A stretch of DNA of 64,000 nucleotides from Diphasiastrum complanatum (taxonomy: Eukaryota > Streptophyta > Lycopodiopsida > Lycopodiales > Lycopodiaceae). The stretch is from NCBI GenBank assembly GCA_029204225.1, contig CM055094.1, forward strand, positions 9,281,234-9,345,233. Reading direction: 5' to 3'. Every line of letters starts with the position of its first letter. Positions within the stretch are counted from its first letter, which is position 1. Shown here in pieces: positions 57,639 through 64,000 of this stretch. The position numbers and the translations under genes are program-made. Below the pieces are notes generated by a model, which saw only the letters and a program-made list of their open reading frames with translations, was not told the origin of the DNA and ran no database searches.

Positions 57639-59882
57639 ATGCCGGTCCTTGTTAGAGGCATTTGGTCAGAGGTAGAGTTGACAGAGGGAGATGTGGCTAC
57701 GCACCATGGATCTGCTGCCCGTAGATGGAGATGCCTGCATTGTGGCGGCATCTTTACTGGTTCTCTTACCAGGGTACGACTCACCAAGCCAGATGGGCGG
57801 GGGATGGGCATATCCATTTGCCCTCGCATATCAGATGCAGAGGTGGAGAGATTGATGGACACATACGGGCATGACGGTACATCTCTTGAGCCTTTGAGAC
57901 CATCTCAGAGTGCTATTCACGGGTCAGTGGCAGAAGCAGGGACTAGAGCAGGTTCGGGACATGGTGGAGGTGGAGGGTCTAGAGCAGATGCAGAGGCAGG
58001 GCCTAGTCACATGGGGGGAGACGTTCGTAGAGCATCCAGCACACATGCACCCTCTTGTCCAGTTGTTCCTTCAGCAGCAAGTCCATCTCGCCCAACGTCG
58101 TCATCGGCTGCTGACGCACCATTTACAGAGTCAGATCATGCCACAGAGGGCCACAGCGATGCAGCAGGCGATGCTCCACAGTCAGACACACCTTCAGCAC
58201 GCCCATCTGCTATTTCTGGTGGGCGTTCTAGACCAAGAGAGTCCTCTGTGCAACAAAGAGCGGTTAGGGCTAGGCAGCAGACATTGGACCGAGGTGCGTG
58301 GCAGAGACATCATCATGCCCTGTGTACCCGACGGATTGGCCAACTGTTCTATGAGTGTGGCATTCCTTTTGTTGTTGCGGACACTTGGATCTTTAGAGAC
58401 ACTTGCCTTCAGATAGCATCAATTGATTCGTCATGGAGGCCTCCGAGGAGAGAGGCATTGCGCACGACCATGCTACGACAGGAGGAGGAGACCATCACAC
58501 GGGAGCTGAGCTCCATCCGCACAGCGTGGCAGACGTAAAAATTTTTTGCTACTCTTTACCACTTCGTTTGTTTCAATCTACAAATTACCACAATGTTTGC
58601 AAGTGCACATGTCTAAGAAATGTTGTATTTTTGCAACTATGGATGCTCGATATTGAGCGATGGATGGACTGACACTCGTCGACGATCTGTTGTCAATATC
58701 CTAGTGTCTTGCCCACTTGGCACAGTCTTCCTACGAGGCGTGGATGCCACTCGAGCTGGTGGAGCCATCACGCCTGAGTTCATCTATGAGGCAATGATCT
58801 CTGTAGTGCAGGAGATTGGGGCAGAGCATGTGGTTCAAGTCGTTACAGACAACGGCTCGAACTGCAGATCGATGGGAGAGATGGTGATGAGGGAGCACCC
58901 GAGTATTGTGTGGACCCCGTGTGCTGCACATTGCATCGACCTTCTCATTCAGGACATGGTTGCACTTCCATGGATTCGTGAGGTACAATTTCTGTCACTT
59001 TGTAAAGCATTTTGCACTTGTCAATTATTCCTGGCCCCTAACCTCTTTTAGCTTCTAACAGATTTTTGTTTAATGTTTGTCTTGCAGCTCACCTCTCAGG
59101 CCATGCGCATAGTGAAGTTCGTCACCAGAAAGAGGCGCGTGCTGGCATTGTTCCGTACATTCTCTCGGCTGGACCTGAAGAAGCCAGCACCCACTCGCTT
59201 TGCCTTCTTTCTCCTAGTTCTCGAGCGACTGTGCGTCTTGCGAGATCATTTGCGGAGGATGGTATCCAGTGAGGCATTTAATGAGTTCAGGAATTGCACG
59301 ACAGAGGCAGTGTTCTTCCAAGCCATAGTCTTTGCAGACGACTTCTGGACACGTGCGAGTGAGATTGTAGAGGTTCTTCGACCTGTATTCTATGTGCTGC
59401 GCCTAGTAGACCGAGAGGGCTGCACTCTCGGTCTCATATACGAGTTCATCGACAGCATCGGCGAGGCGCTTCACAGATGTGGCTTGGAGGAGGATAGGTA
59501 CGTCTCCTATCACTTTCTTATTTCAGTTTCACTCTGCTCTCGTGTTTTTGAAGATACCTAACCATTTGCAATGTCACCTGTGCAGGAAGGACGAGCTCCT
59601 CACACGTTGGGAGGCGAGGTGGGACTACTTCCACAGACCCATCCATGCGGTGGCCCACATGCTGCACCCATTGCGGCACTCTACCAGACGTCCTGGCGAC
59701 ACGGAGCTCCACCGAGGACCGAGCGTGTATGGCCCGGCGCAGGTATTGTAAATATTCTAGCTAGTGTAGTTGTTTGTATTAGCATATGCTTTGGTTTGTG
59801 GCCTGACACGTGTTCTATTTCCTTTGCCAACAGGCACGACTCTGGGGAACATAGAGCGAGACATGATCAAGTTCGAGCGGGG
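57639..59882 (+). pseudogene. hAT-like transposase with DUF659 (copy H3), cut by gypsy D
   Basis: From ATG 57639 exon 1 (to about 58535) encodes IWSEVELTEGDV and a BED-like finger (CLHCGGIFTG). The usual finger His is replaced (RVRLTKP where H1 has RLKGHLL). A Gly/Ser/Ala-rich linker follows, then LFYECGIPFVVADTWIFRD and ELSSIRTAW. Exon 2 carries SILSDGWTDTRRRSVVNILV, VVTDNGSNCRSMGEMV and TPCAAHCIDLLIQDM (DUF659). Exon 3 (59088-59498) has LTSQAMRIVKFVTRKRRVLA, and exon 4 WEARWDYFHRPIHAVAHMLH. The match ends GNIERDMIKFERG, where gypsy D begins. Introns are about 90-110 bp. The acceptor before exon 2 appears to be CAA rather than CAG. The hAT C-terminal dimerisation domain would lie past the gypsy element. 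Confidence 0.82.
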
Positions 59883-60238
59883 TGTAATAAGTCCTAACAC
59901 CACAGTAGGGCAAAAACTAACTGATCCACCCAACCTTGCCTACTCCCTGATATAGAGTAAGCCCCTCCTAGCCCAATGTGAAGACTGGTAGCATGCAACT
60001 GCCAAGTGTCGGCCACGTGGCACTGACGTGGCCGACTGCACGTCGGGACCCAACTGGGGGCCCTGTCCTGCTGACAGGGTCCCTAGACTGTGTTAGGCCC
60101 ACCATAGCTATGGACCGTGCTGGAGCACACTACTCACACTCTTGCCCTGTTGGTCGTGTACACTGGACACGACCCTGACTGTGGTATCTGACCTATCTGT
60201 GTTCCCTAGGGTTCGGCACTGGTTACGAGCTCGTAACA
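59883..60238 (-). repeat. Gypsy D 3' LTR
   Basis: 356 bp. Begins TGTTACGAGCTCGTAAC on the minus strand, as in gypsy C. The end TAGGACTTATTACA corresponds to the gypsy C LTR end with small changes. Confidence 0.93.
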
Positions 60239-60333
60239 CTCCCTCCCCCTTAAGAACCGTCTTGGTCCTCTAAGACAAAGTCTGGAAAAATCTTGCGAAG
60301 GACGCTGCCTCTTTCAGTGGCATTCTCAACAGG

Positions 60334-63300
60334 CTAATCATTCCACTTAACCAGATATTCTCGGTATAGACTATGACGAGTCTGCGTCTCTCTACTATCA
60401 AGAATCTCCTCTGGTTCATGTGGAGGTTGCTGAGGATCCAATGGGAGAACTAGAACACTGTCCCCTACCAGATTTTCTGATCTGGTTAAGGCTTTTCGTA
60501 ACTGACTTACATGAAAGGCTGGAAAAACCTTACTACTGTGTGGGAGTTCTAGTTCATAGGTGACCTCGCCTAGTCTCCTACTGATGGTAAAGGGACCACA
60601 ATACCTTCGAGACAACTTAGCACGCACTCCTGATTTGACGGTTTTAGAGTCAACTGGGACTCTCAAGTAGACTTTCTCACCAGCGGAGAACTGCACATCC
60701 CGTCTGTGTGGATCTGCATAATGCCTGGCTCGATCCTGGGACTGCCTGATGCTACGCTTAGCATGTTCTATCATCTGGTTTAGGTCCTCTAAAAAGTTTC
60801 TAGCTGCTTCAACTTTTTCTTGTTTAAACCCTACAGCTGTGGGTGAGCGTGGCTGAAAACCGTACATCAGCATAAATGGGCTGTATCCCGTAGCTGAATG
60901 TTTGGTACTGTTGTAAGCAAACTCTAATATCGAGAGATACTCCTCCCAATTAGTCTGCTTCTTGCTGACATATGCACGAAGCATATCCTCCAGCACCTGA
61001 TTTACCCTCTCTGTTTGACCGTCCGTTTGTGGATAGTCGGTGGTACTCATATTAAGTTTAGTATGGAGATGTCGGAATACTGCCCTCCAAAAATTTCCAT
61101 TAAACTTACTCTCCCGGTCGCTGACTATACCGGAAGGTAGACCGTACAATTTAAATAGCCCGTCTACAAACAACCTCGCTAACTCTGCAGCTCTAACGGT
61201 TGTTTTGGTCGGAATAAAATGAGCCATTTTGGTCAGACGGTCAACTGTGACCCATATAGCATCATTACCCAATTGGGTTTTAGGCAGGCCTACTATAAAA
61301 TCCATGGAGATACTCTCCCATTTACCAGCTGGTATTTCTAAGGGCTGCAACAACCCTCCTGCCTTTAAACGCTCTGCTTTGTTTACTTGACATTTCTGGC
61401 AACTGGTTACATACTGTTGGACGTCCTTTTTCATACTGGGCCAGAAAAATTGCCTACGAAGAAGCTCATAGGTCTTATGTATGCCTGGGTGTCCCGCACT
61501 AGGATTGTCATGACATTCATATAGGACCTACTGCCTATAATCCTCTGAATTGGGGACACATACTCTATCTCTATAGAGCAAGTACTCATCCTAAATGGAA
61601 TATTGTTTCCATTTGGACCCTCAACCACTGGGGTTTGCTTGGGTAATACAAGCTCAGAATCCTCAACGTCATCTGACGACATATACTCGGACTCATCATC
61701 ATCCTCATTGGAAGCTGCCGTATTCTTGGATGGCACCAGCCCCGAAAACTGGTTCTGGAGTCTGTAATTGTCTGCTCTGGACTGAGTTCCAGATAGTAGA
61801 GAAGAATGCATCATGCTAGCACTTCCCTCTCAAGGACTCGAGTAGCTCATTACGAATCTGAGTAAAACTCAGCTCGTTTATCATAGGCATTCTACTAAGG
61901 GCATCTGCTACTGTATTGAATTTCCCCCGTCTATATCTGATAGACATATCAAACTCTTGCATCAACTCTGCCCAACGAGCTTTCCGACCTCTAAGCTCAG
62001 GTTGATTGCAAAGGTATCTGAGACTTTCATGATCTGTCAGGACCTCAAAGTTGGCACCATACAAATAATGCCTCCAAGTCTTAAGGGCATGGACTATAGA
62101 AAAGAGTTCCTTTTCATAGGCACTATACCTAGTCTGAGCTGGCTCGAGTTTTTTACTCTCGAACGCAACTGGTCGTCCACTCTGAATTAGCACAGCACCT
62201 ACTGCAAAGTCGCTAGCATCTGTTTCGACCACAAATGGCTGATTGGGGTCGACGACTTTTAAAACTGGTGCTGTAGCTAAGGCTGTTTTGAGAGCATCAA
62301 AGCTCTCCTGCTGTGCGGACTCCCAAATGAACTCCTTTCCCTTCCCCTTAAGAAGATTTGTCATGGAAACTGCTATCTGAGCATATTCCTTGACAAATCG
62401 TCTGTAATATCCCGCCAAACCAAGAAAGATCTGAAGTTCCAAAATATTTTGAGGTCTCAGCCAACTGAGTATGGCTTTAACCTTATTTGGGTCCATCTTA
62501 ATCCCATCTGACGAGATAATGTGACCCAAATATGCTACTTCTTCAACGAAGAATTCACACTTGGATTGTTTAGCATAAAGCTTATGCTTTCTGAGCAGTC
62601 AAAATACCTTTCTAAGGTGTTTTAGATGCTCCTTGCTCGTTTTGCTGTAAACAAGGATGTCAACTAAAAATACGACTACAAACTTACCCAAGTATGGTCT
62701 GAGGACACTGTTCATCAAGGTCATAAAGGTAGCTGGAGCATTTGTGAGCCCAAATGGCATCACCTTAAACTCATAATGACCGTGATGAGTCCTAAAAGTT
62801 GTTTTCGAGACATCTTCCGACTTTATACGGACTTGATGATATCCCGATCTGAGGTCTATTTTACTAAAACATTTAGCCCCGTCGAATTGATCAAACAACT
62901 CGTCTGCCCGAGGCATAGGATACTTATTCTTTATTGTGACTTTATTGAGGGCTCTGTAAACTACGCAAAGACACATAGACCCCTCCTTCTTTTTCACCAA
63001 TAGGACTAGTGAGGCCCATGGTGAACTACTGGTCTGAATTTGGCCTTTCCCAAGATAATCTGTTAACTGCCTAGTTATTTCTTCATCCTCTGTTCGGTTG
63101 ACCCGATACGGAGGTTTAGAAACAGGTGCTGTACCTGGTACTAGGTTTATTACATGATCTACCTCTCTACTAGGTGGCAAACCATGTGGCAAATCTTCAG
63201 AAAAAACATCTTTAAATTTAGACAATAAAGTTTCTAATTTACTGATTTTCTACTGTATAGAACTAGAAATAGAAACTTCAGGAATAAACTGAAAGTCACA

Positions 63301-63791
63301 TAAGAATACCTGATGGTCTTCGTCTCCGATTAGCTGACAGAGCTCTGAATTGCAGACCATAGGACTGTTGGGAAAATCATGCTCCCCATGCAACTGGATC
63401 TCTCGGCCTTTATGCTGAAAGCTGAGGTGTTCTCCTGATAATTTCTGTGGAGGGAAGGTCCTAAACTGTAGAGCCAATCTCTCCCGAGAACAATGTCTGT
63501 GCGATCCAGGTGCATTATCTGAAAATTTATTTCATCTTGGTACCCCTAAATACCAAGATTCAAGTTACTTACCATGGTTTCCCATATTTTCTTATCTTCA
63601 CCCTTAGCTAGTGAAACTATGTACCTATGCTGACTAGGTACTTCTGGTAGTTTAAGCTTTTTAACCAGGGTGTAGTTGATAAAATTATGGGTTGCCCCAT
63701 CGTCAACCATAACTCTTACTGACTGGTTACCAACTTTCCCATGCATACGTACTAGGTCATGCGACCCAAAGTTGAAGGGTCTCGCTAGCAT
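60334..63791 (-). pseudogene. Gypsy D protease, RT, RNase H and integrase, disrupted
   Basis: From the upper end: protease (VRVMVDDGATHNFIN), then the same TAG after NLNLGI as in gypsy C, then RT ([39 protein letters not shown]). Here the RT catalytic box is changed from FLDD to FLVD, which would abolish catalysis. RNase H ([19 protein letters not shown]) and integrase (MDFIVGLPKTQLGND, VSDRESKFNGNFW, TTDYPQTDGQTERVNQVLED) follow. Extra breaks: a stop near 62598 between RT and RNase H, frameshifts near 61815 and 61431, and a TAG where gypsy C has Gln near the chromodomain-like tail (60334). The sequence [13 protein letters not shown] is intact here. Confidence 0.9.
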
Positions 63792-64000
63792 TGCAGGTCA
63801 GCTAGCAACAGTGTTCATGATCTTCATGATACACTTTGATTTCGGAAGCTGCCGAGTAACTTGGAGATCTAGTACCAGGAGGGATCTGTAACATGTGAGA
63901 AATTGTCAACTAGTTTGATCTAGAAAAAACCACAAACATTCTTGTTTGGCTTTCTCAAATCTTCTGGTTTTGAAGGCTATAGGAGTGAAGGGCGTTTCTG

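Larger units (their letters stand above)
59883..64000 (-). mobile_element. Ty3/gypsy retrotransposon of the gypsy C family (gypsy D), runs off the window
   Basis: On the minus strand, a 356-bp 3' LTR (59883-60238) is followed inward by the polypurine tract (60241-60252) and integrase, RNase H, RT, protease and zinc-knuckle-side sequence up to the window end. It is nearly identical to gypsy C in LTR and protein, with independent stops. It sits inside the DUF659 transposase H3. The 5' LTR lies outside the window, so its target duplication cannot be tested. Confidence 0.93.

Overview
The window looks like nuclear DNA of a land plant with a large, repeat-rich genome. One host gene is visible. Nearly everything else is transposable-element sequence of several classes: Ty1/copia, Ty3/gypsy, LINE, a Penelope-like reverse transcriptase relic and hAT-like DNA transposons. 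Very long introns, a Penelope-like relic and non-angiosperm-looking LINEs suggest a fern, lycophyte or gymnosperm. That taxon guess is inference only. No tRNA, rRNA, CRISPR or prokaryotic features were seen.

Host gene. Five exons on the minus strand (53487-53246, 34359-34105, 19958-19872, 19255-19080, 15715-15610) join in phase to give about 287 residues of the mitoribosomal small-subunit GTPase-like protein mS29 (DAP3 family). The P-loop, the Walker B region and the C-terminus are intact and all splice borders are GT/AG. The 5' exons were not found and probably lie beyond 64000. Introns of about 18.9 kb and 14.1 kb are packed with transposons, so most of the window is intron of this gene.

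Layout. 1-3810: broken copia fragments around a decayed Penelope-like RT, ending in a copia LTR. 3811-6847: nothing recognised. 7080-11195: a LINE with ORF1, endonuclease and RT, broken by frameshifts. It abuts a decayed hAT-like transposase (11190-12875, minus). 14280-14640: gypsy integrase tail. 17389-18270: non-autonomous hAT element with an 8-bp target duplication. 20872-21290 and 29140-29815: LINE relics. 22027-23720: copia relic (5' LTR plus gag start). 23869-29080: nearly complete copia element with matching LTRs. 34815-35300: LTR-like relic with a primer site. 35958-43760: hAT-like element (minus), split just after its seventh codon by a nearly complete gypsy element (36854-43148). 43770-45610: second gypsy lineage. 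45640-46115: LINE tail. 46250-52206: degenerate copia with a gypsy remnant and a solo LTR nested inside it. 52680-52910: gypsy RT scrap. 56030-56680: hAT-like relic. 56876-59882: hAT-like transposase with strong hairpins at its 5' end, interrupted by a second copy of the same gypsy family (59883 to window end, minus).

How it fits together. The elements form nested layers. The hAT-like elements are older and are cut by gypsy insertions. The copia at 46-52 kb is older than the two elements inside it. The copia at 23.9-29.1 kb and the gypsy at 36.9-43.1 kb are the youngest, judged by LTR similarity. Many stops in the retroelements are CGA to TGA or TGG to TAG/TGA changes, as expected from decay of methylated cytosine.
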